From Mrakia gelida (lineage: Eukaryota; Basidiomycota; Tremellomycetes; Cystofilobasidiales; Mrakiaceae): 64,000 nt of DNA. The notes under the pieces were generated by a model. It did no database searches and had not been told where the DNA came from. It saw only the letters and a list, made by a program, of their open reading frames with translations. Of this stretch, positions 10,915 through 22,000 are shown piece after piece. The position numbers and the translations under genes were made by a program. The stretch lies in contig BRON01000007.1 of assembly GCA_024345305.1 (NCBI GenBank), positions 62,001-126,000 on the forward strand, written 5' to 3'. The first letter of the stretch is position 1. Each line of letters begins with the position of its first letter.

Positions 10915-11141
10915 TGTTGGAAGGTGGCGACTCGCAGAGAGGTTTTACGTAGTAGCTTAGTAACGCGTCTCGTTCAGTCCCCTTGTTAGTAACCATTCTT
11001 CGTAAACAGCTTTGTAAGCTACCTTCAGATCACGTGACCATTTTCATAGTATATGAACCTTTCGAGTAGCTAGCTTTATACAACAAGCTTTGAACCACAT
11101 CCTGCAGACATCCCTAAGCTCAAGTGGACGACCCAACAACA
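10915..11141 (+). mobile_element. solo LTR, family A
   Basis: 227 bp starting TGTTGGAAGG and ending CCCAACAACA, closely matching the 230-bp LTRs of the intact element, including CACGTG and the TATA-like box (here TATATGAACC). Flanks are CCCTC before and ATCTC after: not a perfect target-site duplication. Confidence 0.9.
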
Positions 11142-11755
11142 ATCTCTTCCTCTTCCTGCCCAGACGTCGATTGACACAGACGAACGGACATCCTGGATAC
11201 GCGAAGGCTGTCATACATGGCTACGCTCAGTTAAAGCTTGAGAAGGGGAAGCGTTTGGCAGACGTGAGTGATCTCTACGACTCAACGACGAGTGCTGCTC
11301 GACGGACAACGCTGACTTCGGCTTGTCTTCTTTCCCATCCAGATCGATAAGAAGCTCCACGAGCTAGGAAAAGCCATCTTCGCCAATAACGTGAGCTTCT
11401 CCTGTACTTTTGACTCTCTCGAGCGCCCCTCGCGAGTCGCTGAAACCTCTCTGTGCTTAGGTCGCGTCTTCAGATCGGTCCATTCGTCATTAAGTGCGTC
11501 CTGCTCCGGGTCTTCTCGCTTCCCCAAGCTTCCAGTGCTCAGTCTTACCTTTCCGCATCATCTTCGACCCTTCCAGGCTGTAGGAGGTCCGAGACGAGCT
11601 TCACCAGGGAGAAGGCCGCGCCGTGTCGGACTCTGTCGTCGGCGGTCCAAGCTCAACTTCTACGGACGATGCAGCTGCTCCCTCGTACGAGGACTCGGAC
11701 GAGAAGAATCCTCAAGAGAAGCACCATCACTGGACCAAGATCTTCTAGCATATCT
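11142..11755 (+). pseudogene. 5'-truncated multi-exon gene, unidentified
   Basis: Exon pieces with good splice signals follow the solo LTR: one ends at 11263 (LKLEKGKRLAD before GTGAGT), the next is 11343..11390 (IDKKLHELGKAIFANN), and a last exon near 11590..11750 encodes VRDELHQGEGRAVSDSV and a PQEKHHHWTKIF tail with stop. The middle connection was not resolved. No family recognised; helical, lysine-rich first exons. The 5' part is missing beyond the LTR. Confidence 0.4.
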
Positions 11756-12093
11756 GATGAAGAAGATCGTTTCGGATTGTCGTTCCCCCTCACGGCGCCC
11801 CTGAGCAAGCTCCCTTTGCTCCCTCCTTGCCTTTCTATTCTGAAGGACGGGAAGAAGGATCATGCTGTCGATGGATGGAGCTTACTGGAGCAGTGCTTTT
11901 GAGACGGAGGCGCTGGATAGGTGAGCTTGAGCGTCCTTCCTTCCCCACCTCGCTCCCCTCCTCAATCCTCGTCGCTTCCCTCCTCCTTCCTCCTTTGCTC
12001 GAGGTCGAGCGAACGTTGCGGACTTTCGCTTGTTCTGGACTTTCATTCCACACCGAATCAATCTGATTTGCTGCCTTACGAGACGATCTTTAG

Positions 12094-12533
12094 CCGGACT
12101 CCGCTTCTCTAGTTCCGACACAGAGCTCGAGCTTCACGGGGTTGGGATTCTATAGCATCGATACAACTCCGTCGGATTGGCCAGACTCGTCGCTTGCGAG
12201 CAGGATCACCTGGGGGAAGGCAAACTTGTGAGTGCGCCTCGACACTCAACCCTGTCTCGACCACCTCGTTCGTCTTTGCAAGCAGCTCGCACGTTCCTTC
12301 CTTTCACAGTCTTGTGTACCAGTTTGATATCGTTTCTCTGAGGTTGACGGGAGACATGCCGGTGCCAGAGGCTTCTGTGAGTTCGGTTGGAGCTCGCGTT
12401 CGTTCAGCGACAAAGCTGAACGCTTCCTTTCGCTTTGCTCTTTCTCCAGTGGGACGGGATCTTCGTTACTGGTCAGAATACTGACCGCTACGCTCTGCCG
12501 TTCGCAGGAAGTCACTCGAGTTCAATGTCTTGA
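12094..12533 (+). CDS. unidentified gene, 3' three exons
   Basis: Exons 12094..12227, 12310..12376 and 12450..12533 join in frame (134, 67 and 84 nt) across GT-AG introns and end in TGA. They encode GLGFYSIDTTPSDWPDSS, SRITWGKANFLVYQFDIVS, LRLTGDMPVPEAS and WDGIFVTGQNTDRYALPFAG. The exact phase match argues for a real gene. Upstream exons (a stretch near 11850..11915 encoding MDGAYWSSAFETEALDR) may belong to it but the phase does not fit. Family unknown. Confidence 0.45.
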
Positions 12534-13105
12534 GGTAGTCTTTTCTTTCTCATCGCGTCGATTCTTTCAGACTCTGACCTCTTCCTCACTTCGTCAAACC
12601 AGCTCGACATCCAAGACTCATGTCTCCCAGGGTTAAGGTCGTGTTCGACTCCTTGGTCCTGGGATCCTAAGCTCAAGGCGAGCTCGACTCGAAGGCCCAT
12701 CGCGTCTCGCAACTTCTTGACTCCAAGTCCCCCGACCGCCCGAGACGGCTCAAGCGCCATCACTCCGGCATCACTCGCCCCTCCCTCGCTTCACCACTTT
12801 CCCTCTCCATTTTGTCTCCCCTTCTGGCCCGGCTCCCGTCGATCGATGCCCATCACCCTCACCCCCCCCGCCCTCGTCGCCTCCCAAACTCGACATGTCG
12901 AGCTGCTGCTGAGCTGCCTGCTCTCGTTCCTTCCTTCCCGCTCCTTCATCTAACGTATTCACACTCGAAAAGAACAGAGACATTCATTGGTCGTGACGGG
13001 GAGTAGACGAGCGGTCCAGAAACATGAGACTATCCAAGTAGCGAAAAAGAAGAACAAAGCGCAAACGAGCAGAAACACAAAGGCGACTCCGAAAGATGGC
13101 TGGGA
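12534..13105. other. no gene resolved
   Basis: A minus-strand frame at 12512..12763 (KKLRDAMGLRVELALSLGS, WFDEVRKRSESERIDAMRKK) looks codon-like but could not be tied to a gene. 12760..13000 is C-rich and unassigned. Confidence 0.3.
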
Positions 13106-14813
13106 TCAGAACACCCCGCTCCGATAGGCCTGCCAGAGCACCGTGAGGAAGGCCAGGGAGACCATGAGAAAGAGAAGAGCGACGGGGGTTGGATAGGCTG
13201 AGTGGGAGAAGAAAGGAACGCGAACGAGGAACGAAGGTCAGCTTGATACTTCTTGTTGTCGGAGGTCGTCCGCAAGAGGATCAAGAAGATCGGAAAAAGG
13301 AGGAAGATGACTCACTAGCATGGAAGGAAGCAGGAATGATGACCACTCGAACGGCGTGGTCCACGCTGGCGGAGAGGAGGAGGTCGGCGGAGGGCGAGAA
13401 CTTCAGGGCCGTTGGTGAAAATTCTTGAGATTTGAGGAACTTGAGGAGCGGCTGAGAGAACGCAGATGGTGCGGTGGTGCAATATAAAGGCCATGACGGT
13501 TAGCTCGAGCGCCACAACTGTGCGTTGAGAGGGAGAAAAGGCAGAAGGAGCGGGACGCGAGGGAGACTAAGACTCACGCCGAAGGTCTCCGAGGCGATAA
13601 CTCCCACGCTCAGATCTGAGCATCCGTACGCTAGCAGGGCTCCAGGGTTACTGCAAAAGAGTGACCAGCGTGCAAAGAGGGAGCGGGAATAGATCAGAAG
13701 TGCGTCCGCGAGGTGATCTCGTCTCGTCTCGTCGCGTCGGGTCTCCGTTCCTCGTGCCCTCGCCGCAGCGTCCCTCCCAATCCGTCCCCAACCAACTCGA
13801 CAAGGTCCTAAAGGTAGAACTCACGCAATATCGAACACCGTCACGGGCTTCCCAGCCAGCACTCTCGTCCTTATGATGCTCCATCCTCCTTCCTTGTCTC
13901 CCACGTCGAACGAGCAAACGTAGGCATTCCTCGGTCCGCCCTTCTTCAGGGGCTCGGTAGCGTTGAGGACGGCGTAGAGAAGATATGATGTCTCATTGCG
14001 ACCGAATCTGTCAAAGGGGGAAGTGGTTCGAGGTTGGTTGAAGCAGGCAGACGTGTGTTGAAGGGGCAAAGAAGGAGGGGAGGGGAGGAACGTTGAGACG
14101 CGAGGCTGAGAGAAAAGGGTAGAACGGACCGAACAGCTCGGAACGTGAGATCCTCCTGGATCTTGACCGAGTCTCGATGTATCTTCCTGATCTCCTTGAG
14201 GGCTGGGAGAGCGATGGTGGAAGAAGAAGGCTTCACAGAGTCGGAAGAAGATGGAGGGAGGGCGAGGGAGTAGATGTGAATGTAGGTTGAGGTGGTGGCT
14301 ACGAGCTGTTGGCGCAAGAGCGAGGTGAGGTTAACTCACCGATAGAGATTAAGACTCGACGTGCTCTCGGACGAGAGGGAGGTGAAAAGGAAATCACGAA
14401 AAATCGGCGTCGTCGTTGAAGTCGACGTCGTAGAAATCACCCTTGTTGGCGTAGTCGAAGAGTACTGGCGCAAAGAGAGGAGTGAGGGAAGGGTAGGAAA
14501 GTACTGAGAGCTGTGAACATGAAGAGAAACCGCGTCGGCAAGGTCAGGGTCGAGTGTGGTGGAAGATGACGTGGAACGTCGAGTCGGAGGGGAGCGACAG
14601 CACGAACCTGGTTGTTTGTTGATCCCACAGCGAGGAGAGTGCCATCTCGAGAGAAAGAGGTCACTTTCTACGTATCAGTGAATACAGATGATGGAGATCA
14701 GATCGCGTTTGAGATCCAAAGGAAGCGAGGAAGAAGAACGAACCTGGTACGGGTAGTCCTCATTGTCGTTGAACGTCGAGGCGATCGTTCCGGCCGTCTT
14801 GATCAGAGTGATC
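13106..14813 (-). pseudogene. SEC12: SEC12-like guanine nucleotide exchange factor, lacking 5' exons
   Basis: Sec12 is the ER membrane exchange factor that loads Sar1 with GTP to start COPII coat assembly. The minus-strand exons, joined by GT-AG introns, give WD-repeat sequence and a C-terminal anchor: YPYQKVTSFSRDGTLLAVGS, FDYANKGDFYDVDFNDDADF, LVATTSTYIHIYS, a long SLAL...EIRKIHRDS exon, GRNETSYLLYAVLNATEPLK, IIRTRVLAGKPVTVFDIA, NPGALLAYGCSDLSVGVI, then SPTALKFSPSADLLLSASVD followed by HAVRVV and a final exon PVALLFLMVSLAFLTVLWQA with a stop at 13106..13108. The order (beta-propeller then single C-terminal membrane helix) fits Sec12. The first exon seen begins at an acceptor (CTCAG, 14814..14818) and the usual N-terminal exons are not found upstream, where an F-box-like exon starts on the opposite strand within about 25 bp. 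Confidence 0.75.
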
Positions 14814-14837
14814 CTGAGAAGAGATGAGACGAGATGT

Positions 14838-15795
14838 CACCAGCATCAGACCGACACTCTCGCGTCACTATCCCTCGTCTCTTTCACCGTCTGGGAGACC
14901 GCTCGACCGCTCTTGTACGAGGACGTCGAGATCACTTCCCTCGAAGCTCTCGTTGGTTTGCTGTTCGTGGTCAGTTCGTCTTCTCTCATTCTTCTCCCAC
15001 TCGATCTTCCTTGTCAGCACCTCGCAGTCGACATGCTAATGTGCCCACTCTCTTCTTTTGATCCACAGGAGCGAACGCAGACCTCTCCGCCTCTCTCCGT
15101 CTCGTCACTTCCCCATCCCAACCCTCACCCTTCGACTCCCGCTCGTTCTTCAATCCCTGAGTCACCCTCCATCCTTTTCCTTCTCCTCACCGGTCATCCA
15201 CCTCGCGTCACCAAAACGGATCCTCATCTCCTCCTGCTCCTCCATCCCCTTCCTCGTCCAGCTCGGAACCCTCGTCCGTCCCATCGAGAACACCCTCTAC
15301 TCCTTCGACTTTATCTTCCAAAACATCCTTCATCAAGTCAAACCTTCTCACGTCCCTTCCCCAACGCAAAACCCAACATTGGGAGCTGGACACCCTACTC
15401 GACGACCCCACAGATCCTGGACTTCGTTCCTCCCTTCGTTGCGAAATGGACGCGACTCCAGCGAGTCACAAGTCAAGGTCACACGTGGAGGGAGTTGAGG
15501 GATACCTCGAATAGTCGTCGGTGTGCCATTCCCTGCCCGTCTTCTGGCTGGAACATCATCGTCGCTCGCTCGAGGAAGTCGTCTTCGATTTCACGACGAC
15601 AGGCGGAGTCTTCGTCGAGGGAGTTTGAACGAAGTTCTTCTCCTCGGCGGGCCTTACAGTACGCACCTGTCGGTCGGAGCGGTGGTCGTTAGGATTTGTC
15701 TCCAAGAGGAGGAAGCGGCAAAGAACGACGTTGAGAAGCCGGAGCCAAGGTTGAAGAGGAAAGTTCGAGTCGAGGTCGGCGGAGAGAGGTAACTT
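14838..15795 (+). pseudogene. F-box-like gene fragment
   Basis: The first exon reads TDTLASLSLVSFTVWETARP then LLYEDVEITSLEALVGLL, the pattern of red-yeast F-box-like proteins (L..L.LVS..F...A.PLLY.DV), and ends at a GTCAGT donor near 14968. Later sequence has an acceptor GATCCACAG (15069) and open frames including TSLPQRKTQHWELDTLLDDP and a C-terminal stretch GGPYSTHLSVGAVVVRICLQ ending near 15792. Exon linkage not resolved; the first residues of the F-box are missing. Confidence 0.45.
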
Positions 15796-16183
15796 TTTTT
15801 TTCGTTTTGCGGCGATGGCGGTCACTGTGGTGATGGCATGGGTCCTTGCTGAAGCTTCGTTTATGGCGAGACGCTCATCGCGTTCTCGATTCAGACCTGT
15901 CGCGTCCGATTCACGCTCGACCTCAGCCGATCTTCTCACTTCCCAATCTCTCTTCATTCGTCCACTGTGAGTGGTTGGATACCACCTCAGAAGAACTCCG
16001 CATCACCTAGACCATAGACGTCCGTTGCTCTCATTTACTTCAAGCCTCTGAGTAACCTCAGAGAGGCGAGACGCGTCGCGAGCAAGTCGTTCCGCCTTCT
16101 TCCGTCTCAACGGAGGACTTTCCCTTTTCGCGGTCGAGCATGAGAAAAGATGAGCTATTCATAGATAAAGCCAGCTAACAACG
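15796..16183. other. intergenic
   Basis: Nothing recognisable; short T tract at 15793..15802. Confidence 0.4.
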
Positions 16184-17180
16184 CTACTCTGCTGCTTCCT
16201 CGACGACAACGAGCTCGACTCTCCCTCGTTCCTCCTCCGACAGCTTCGCGATCTCCTCCTTCCACACCTGCCCCATCAACTTCGCGATCACCACCTTCGT
16301 CCTCAACTCCGTCAGCTCAAACACCCCCGTTCCTCGGAGGACCTGAACGTAACGGTCGTCTCCCCATCTGTGACTCTGGCTCACGTCGAGGATCAACTCG
16401 AACGCTCCTCCGCTTTGGAAGTAAGGCGAGTTTGGAGGACGAAGTGGGTGTCCGTCTTAAGGAAAGCTACGAGTCGGTGCATGCTTCCGGAGAGAGTGAG
16501 GGAATGAAACTTCCTTCCCAAGCGACGAGAGTACAAGTCCAGGCGTTCGGGCTTGGAACCCGCGTGGGGGTGGTTCCGACGTCGATGGGGACCTTCGTGG
16601 GAGAGAGGTGAGGTAAATGAACAGGAGGAAAGCGTCAAAAGGGGAGTGATTGAAACCTGTTGAAGGAGGTCGGAGGAGGGAGAGCCGGTCGAGAGAGGTG
16701 GGGAAATGCCGAGGAGACGAGGCGAGAGGGAGATTCCAGATTTTTCGACCAGTTGAGGGACCAGGGCGTTGGTGCAATCCGATAGATGGAGGGTGAGGTT
16801 CTGGGCTTGAGAGAGCGAGAGGTGAGGGATGAGACGGGAGCGAGGTTTGAGCTTCGTCTGGAGGTAGGAGGCGGAAGGTGAAGAAGGATGGTGAGCTCGA
16901 CGTTCTCTCCCTCCCTTCCTCTCTATCCTTGCGCCGGACTCACCCCACAGAAGAAGCTGACCATGCCTCGAGATGATTTCACGATGACATCTCTATACAA
17001 CTCCCCTCTAGACAACTCCCCACTCGCTTCCTCCAAGCATCCGAACGAGACGAGGCAGAACGAGGCCAGCGAAGGGAGGTCGCCTCCGAGTTCGGCGAGG
17101 ATGAGATTGACGATTTCGAGAGGGAAGAAGGAGCGAAGAGAGGAGTTCTGAGTGGAGGGAACAGGAGTGAGTGGTAGGAA
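16184..17180 (-). CDS. F-box-like protein, multi-exon
   Basis: Minus-strand exon near 17125..16935 encodes FFPLEIVNLILAELGGDLPS, LASFCLVSFGCLEEASGELS and LYRDVIVKSSRGMVSFFCG before a GTGAGT donor: a good match to the F-box-like motif of this gene class (LPLEI..LIL.EL...L.S...VS......S...LYRDV). Later exons carry leucine-rich sequence (LTLHLSDCTNALVPQLVE) and a C-terminal exon FELILDVSQSHRWGDDRYVQ through LSEEERGRVELVVVEEAAE with stop at 16184. The link between the last two exons needs an intron near 16455. F-box proteins recruit substrates to SCF ubiquitin ligases; that role here is inferred from the motif only. Confidence 0.55.
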
Positions 17181-17261
17181 TCAGCCCCTTGAATCGAGAA
17201 GGAGACAAGAATGGAGGCGTGGGTGGGCGGAGGGAGGAGGAGAAGAGGGAAGGAGGGAAAC

Positions 17262-17491
17262 TGTTGTTGGGTCGTCCACTTGAGCTTAGGGATGTCTGCA
17301 GGATGTGGTTCAAAGCTTGTTGTATAAAGCTAGCTACTCGAAAGGTTTATATAATATGGAAATGGTCACGTGATCTGAAGTTAAGTTACAAGGCTGTTAG
17401 TTATTAAGGAGGGTTACTGACACGGGGACTGAACGAGACGCGTTCCTAAGCTACTACGTAAGACCTCTCTGCGAGTCGCCACCTTCCAAAA
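17262..17491 (-). mobile_element. solo LTR, family A, minus orientation
   Basis: Full-length match to the 230-bp LTR on the minus strand: TGTTGTTGGGTCGTCC at the left edge through GGTGGCGACTCGCAG near the right. The right terminus reads CCAAAA where CCAACA is expected, so one end base is mutated. No 5-bp duplication (GAAAC left, AGCTC right). Confidence 0.9.
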
Positions 17492-17819
17492 AGCTCGAGG
17501 GTCTTGACTGTTCCAGGTCATCATGACTGAGGAGGTGGGAATAGAGGATCTAGAGGGAGAAGGAACGGATGATGGAAGGAGAAGGAACGGATGATGGAAG
17601 AGAAGCCGCCCAAAGGGAAGCGAAGAAATCAGCCCCGAACGCAAGGAGAAGAAAGAGTGAATGAACGAACATGGCCGTGCCGTGGCATAGTGGTACAGCT
17701 GCTCATCCTGATGTGGGAACGGAATGCGGAGACTGCTTCCTGTGAAAACATGAGTGAAAGTATTCAGCTCAGCGATACGACCCTCGAGGAATCAGAGAAG
17801 AGCCAACGTCGCTTACCCT
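17492..17819. other. no recognisable gene
   Basis: A 20-bp direct repeat GAGAAGGAACGGATGATGGA sits at 17558..17600 in tandem. Possible 3' exon of the following minus-strand gene near 17690..17745; not resolved. Confidence 0.3.
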
Positions 17820-18440
17820 CGTAGTCGCACGGTACAGGTGGTTGATTCCACTGGCCCTCTTGCCGTAGCAATCCAGAAAGAAGAGAGAAGTGATGGGTAT
17901 CGGACGACACTGGATCAGGGACATAGTGCTTGGAGTAGAGGTCCGTGCTTGAATAGCTTGGGATGGTGGAATTGGGACCCGTTGGTTGTCTGGAGATCGA
18001 AGCAAACGAGTGGTTTGGGGGAGGAAGAGAGCCGGAAGATTCGAAGGGATTAAAGTGGTGCTGCTGATGTTGAGATAGCATCCAAGGAGATGTTTGTCGC
18101 TGGAAGTCCTCCCCCCGTTCGTAGCTCGATTTCTCCCAGTCTTCTACTAATCCCAACGCGTTTCCGCCGCAATCCCTACCATCGTCTCTCCTGCCACTGG
18201 AGCCAAGGAGGGACGGAGAGTTGAAAGGCATGTTGTCGTTGTCCTCCTCGTGCTCCGTTATGGTAGATGATCCTTTTCTTGTTAACGACGATATCGACGC
18301 GCCCAGAGGAAGCGATTTTTGCCGCCTTCTTTTGGATGAGGAACGAGTCGAGGTGATGTTGGAAGTATCGAGAGGACACGTTTGAGCATTGTTTGAATTC
18401 CTTCCCGACTTGTTGCGAGAGTATGATACGGGAGCCTAAC
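17820..18440 (-). CDS. unidentified Ser/Gln-rich protein, large exon
   Basis: A minus-strand frame opens after an acceptor (GGTTAG near 18440) and stays open about 200 codons to a GTAAGC donor near 17820. It encodes SYSRNKSGRNSNNAQTCPLD, a basic patch SSSKRRRQKSLPLGASISSL, an acidic ITEHEEDNDNMPF, then QHQQHHFNPFESSGSLPP and HYVPDPVSSDTHHFSLLSG. Composition suits a regulatory, partly disordered nuclear protein, but no domain is recognised. Upstream and downstream exons not resolved; the copia insertion starts 350 bp upstream on the other side. Confidence 0.4.
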
Positions 18441-18792
18441 CAGCGTGTAGGATGGACGATGGAAGGAGGGACGTTCGCCGCATGTTTTAGCAACAACAAC
18501 GATCAAGGTCGTTCATTTCAGACTTACGTCGGCATCCACACGCCAGGATCCTTTGAAGAAGACAAGTAATAGAGGTCAGATCGGAATCACTTGTCCCGTA
18601 ATTACGCCGTTGAGGACTACATAAAGATGGAATGGTTGAGCGGACCAAAGCCACATTTACTCACCTCCTTTTCCTGGCAGAGGAAACGGTCTAGGGCCGT
18701 TAACAAAACAGGGGTTCATGCTCAAGCAGTGACGGGTAGTATTCTGGTAGCGGTGAAAGGGGACCGGAAGAAAACAGGATGCCAGTCGAAAG

Positions 18793-19022
18793 TGTTGGAA
18801 GGTGGCGACTCGCAGAGAGGTCTTACGTAGTAGCTTAGTAACGCGTCTCGTTCAGTCCCCATGTCAGTAACCCTCCTTAGTGAACAACAGCTTTGTAAGC
18901 TACCTTCAGATCACGTGACCATTTCCATAGTATATAAACCTTTCGAGTAGCTAGCTTTATACAACAAGCTTTGAACCACATCCTGCAGACATCCCTAAGC
19001 TCAAGTGGACGACCCAACAACA
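18793..19022 (+). repeat. 5' LTR, family A
   Basis: 230 bp, starts TGTTGGAAGG, ends CCCAACAACA. One difference from the 3' LTR (CCATTTCC here, CCATCTCC there). Confidence 0.95.
18911..18937 (+). promoter_or_regulatory. LTR promoter: CACGTG box and TATA box
   Basis: The palindrome TCACGTGA (18911..18918) is the core site of bHLH/bZIP factors of the Cbf1/USF kind, followed 12 bp later by TATATAA (18931..18937). The CACGTG core is kept in every family A LTR in the window and the TATA-like box in most, including the oldest, which supports a promoter role. Confidence 0.6.
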
Positions 19023-19068
19023 CGTTATCAGCACCAGTTCGCCACCACCCGCTCAGCAATCCTTCGTC

Positions 19069-22000
19069 ATGTCAAGCAACTACTCCAAGAAGCTGGATCA
19101 CAAGCTGTTCAAGCTCACTGCTCTCGATGGTACCAACTACGAGACGTGGTCAGTAAGGATGGAGATCGCTTTTGGAGAAGCAGGAATCAAGCCCGTCGTC
19201 CTCGGTACGAAAACCAGGCCCAACCTCACCCCGGAAATTATGGAAAAGGACACCACCGGACAAGAGGTCGTGAAGCAGCAGAACAACGTCAAGGACATCG
19301 AAGAATGGGACCATATGGACGAGTTCGCGCTCCACAGGATTCAAATGGCGGTCAGCGACCGAGAACTACCTCGGATCCGGAACTGCAAACACGCAAAGGA
19401 GGCATGGGATCTTCTGAGGAAGACTCACAAGGTGGAAGGAGGAGCGGGAGAGGTCATGGCCATCCGAAGGATGAGGGACCTCAAGATAGAGGAGGGAGAA
19501 CCAGTACAGGAGTACATCGACGAATTCCAAAGGATCATCGACGACATGTCAGCTCTCGGCCTCAACATCCCAGACAGGATGAGCTCAATGTTCTTCCTCA
19601 GTGGATTACCCGCATCACTCGAACAATTCATTCAACACCAAACGCTCCAGGCACAAGAATCAAAACAAGAACTCAACCCAACCGCCGTCGCCACATCCCT
19701 CCTCATCCACGTAAGGACTCACGAGTCCCTCAAACCGACCGGTACTTCATCGTCGAAGGAAACAGTCCTCCTAGTCGACAAGAGAACCGCCAAGTGCCAT
19801 CAGTGCAACAAGGTCGGACACTTCAAGTCGGAGTGCTGGGAGTTGAATGGAGGAAAGCCCACGGGGCAGGGACAAGGTGGAAAGGGAAGGAAGTTCGGGA
19901 AGGGGAAGAAGGAGAACAAGGGGAACTGGAAGGATAGGGAAGAGGCGCACCTCGTAGACTACGGTCTTCAAGCAGGATCCGACATCGCGACGTCGGCCCA
20001 AGCGCTCTTCGCTCAAACCAAGCATGGATACATCGCCGATAGTGGAGCATCAAACCACATCGTCGGGGACCGGGAACGCTTCGTAACATACAGGGCGCAC
20101 AACGGAACGGTCACGACGGCCAACGGATCAATCGTTCAGATCCTCGGCATCGGCTCCATCCACCTCCAGACCACCGTGAAAGGATCAAGGAAGGCCTTCA
20201 CCATCTCCGACGTATACCACATCCCAGGGTTCAGCAACCTCATCAGTATCGGTCAACTCGGTAACAAAGGAGTCGAGACCAGGTTCCCCAGCAAGGGGAC
20301 AACCCAAACCAACAAGCGATGCCAGTTCCTTCGAGACGGATCGCTGTTCATGGAGGGAAAAGAGGTGTCGAAGAACCTCTACATGCTGGACGTGAGCGAC
20401 TTCAAGGGAGTCGGCTCAGGAGGAGAAGACGTAGCACTCGCGGCAACAGGAGTCGACAAGATCGAGGTCCTTCATCGCCGGCTCGGTCACGCTTCTATCT
20501 CCGCCATGGAGGAGTTGTCTCGTCAGAAGCTCATACCAACCTTCACCAAAGAGGACATCATCGGATTCAAGGAAAGGATCTGCGTACCTTGCGTCGAAGG
20601 GAAACAACATCGAACTCCATTCCCCACCTCCACAACCAAAACCACTTCACCTCTCGAGCTCGTTCACACGGATCTCGCCGGACCGATGCCAATCGCCTCG
20701 GCTCAAGGAATGCGTTACATGATGACGATCTGGGACGACTTCAGCAACTACCACTGGTCGTTCGCAATGAAGAGGAAGTCGGAAACACTGGCAACATTCA
20801 TCGCCTGGAGGAAAAGGGAGGAGAAAAGGACCAATCACGTCGTCAAACGGATCAGGTCAGACAACGGTGGGGAATACACGTCGAAGGACTACAAGTTCTA
20901 TCTCCGGGACGAAGGAATCACCAAGGAAACGACTATCCCACACACACCGCAACAAAACGGCAAGGCCGAACGAGGAATGCGAACCATCGAGGAGAAGATC
21001 ACCTGCGCGCTACGAGACGCGAGGGACCTCGACGGATCCTACTGGGCGGAAGCCATGAACTACGCCACATACACAATCAACCGCATTCCCTCATCCTCAG
21101 TCAACTCTCAAACCCCCTACCAAGCCTACTACAAAAGGAAGCCCGACCTCACTGCAATGCGGACGTTCGGAGCTCTCGCTTACGCGCTCAACCTTCAAAA
21201 GATCAAGCATCAACCCAAGAGCATCAAGTGCATCTTCCTCGGATACGGCGATCTCAACGGGAAGAAGGCCTATCGACTTCAAGTCCATGGAGACCCCAAG
21301 CAGTCGATCCTTCATTCTCGGGACGTTATCTTCGACGAAACACGTGGAGTCCACCAGACGGTGGAGCTACCAGGAATGGGACAAGCCGGAATCAAGGAGG
21401 ACCACAAGGAGGAGGAAGAAGAAGAGAAGGAACTAGAGGAGGACAAAGGAGAGGAACAGCACCTACTCAAGTCCAACCAACAAGACCCGGTCAGGGAGAC
21501 CGAGGCAAGGAAACCCAACCCATCACGCGTCAAGCACTCCTACACTTACGAGCCCATCATCGATGAACCGGCTGTCGATTTGAGTGGGAGCTACGGACGA
21601 GGTCAACGGCACAAGAAACCTCTCACAGGAACAGGAGACTCGGCAAGATTTGTCCAGACAGACTACGACATCACCGACTTCATTTCGGAGGACTTCGCCG
21701 GACACGCTCAGGCGACGCAACCCAAACTCAAGGATCTTCCACCACCCTCCGTCCCAAATACATACGGAGAAGCCATGGCGTCGGAGCACGCATACTTCTG
21801 GAGGGAAGCGATGGACGAAGAGATGGTGTCGATGGAAGGGAACGGAGTCTTTGAACTCACAGAGCTACCCTCAGGATCAAAAACGGTCAGAGGTCGCTGG
21901 GTTTACGCGCTCAAGAAAGGAGCCGACGGGAGGATTACTCGCTTCAAAGCCAGATGGGTCGCCAAGGGATTCAGTCAGCAAGAAGGAGTCGACTACGTCG

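Noticed and set aside
14763..15692. 309-codon continuous plus-strand frame as one gene
   Set aside because: Only its first part has F-box-like content; the rest is Pro/Ser/His-rich with better coding signal in other frames and visible splice sites, so it is an artefact of base composition.
17690..17750. tRNA-like sequence GCCGTGGCATAGTGGTACAG
   Set aside because: Resembles an A-box region but has no T-arm consensus or acceptor-stem pairing.
19023..19040. Primer-binding site (CGTTATCAGCACCAG) just after the 5' LTR
   Set aside because: Position is right and it resembles copia half-tRNA sites, but I could not match it to a tRNA from the sequence alone, so it is not listed as a feature.
19005..21566. 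Other long plus-strand frames inside the copia element
   Set aside because: They are shadows of the Gag-Pol frame, rich in Arg/Ser/Pro and without motifs.
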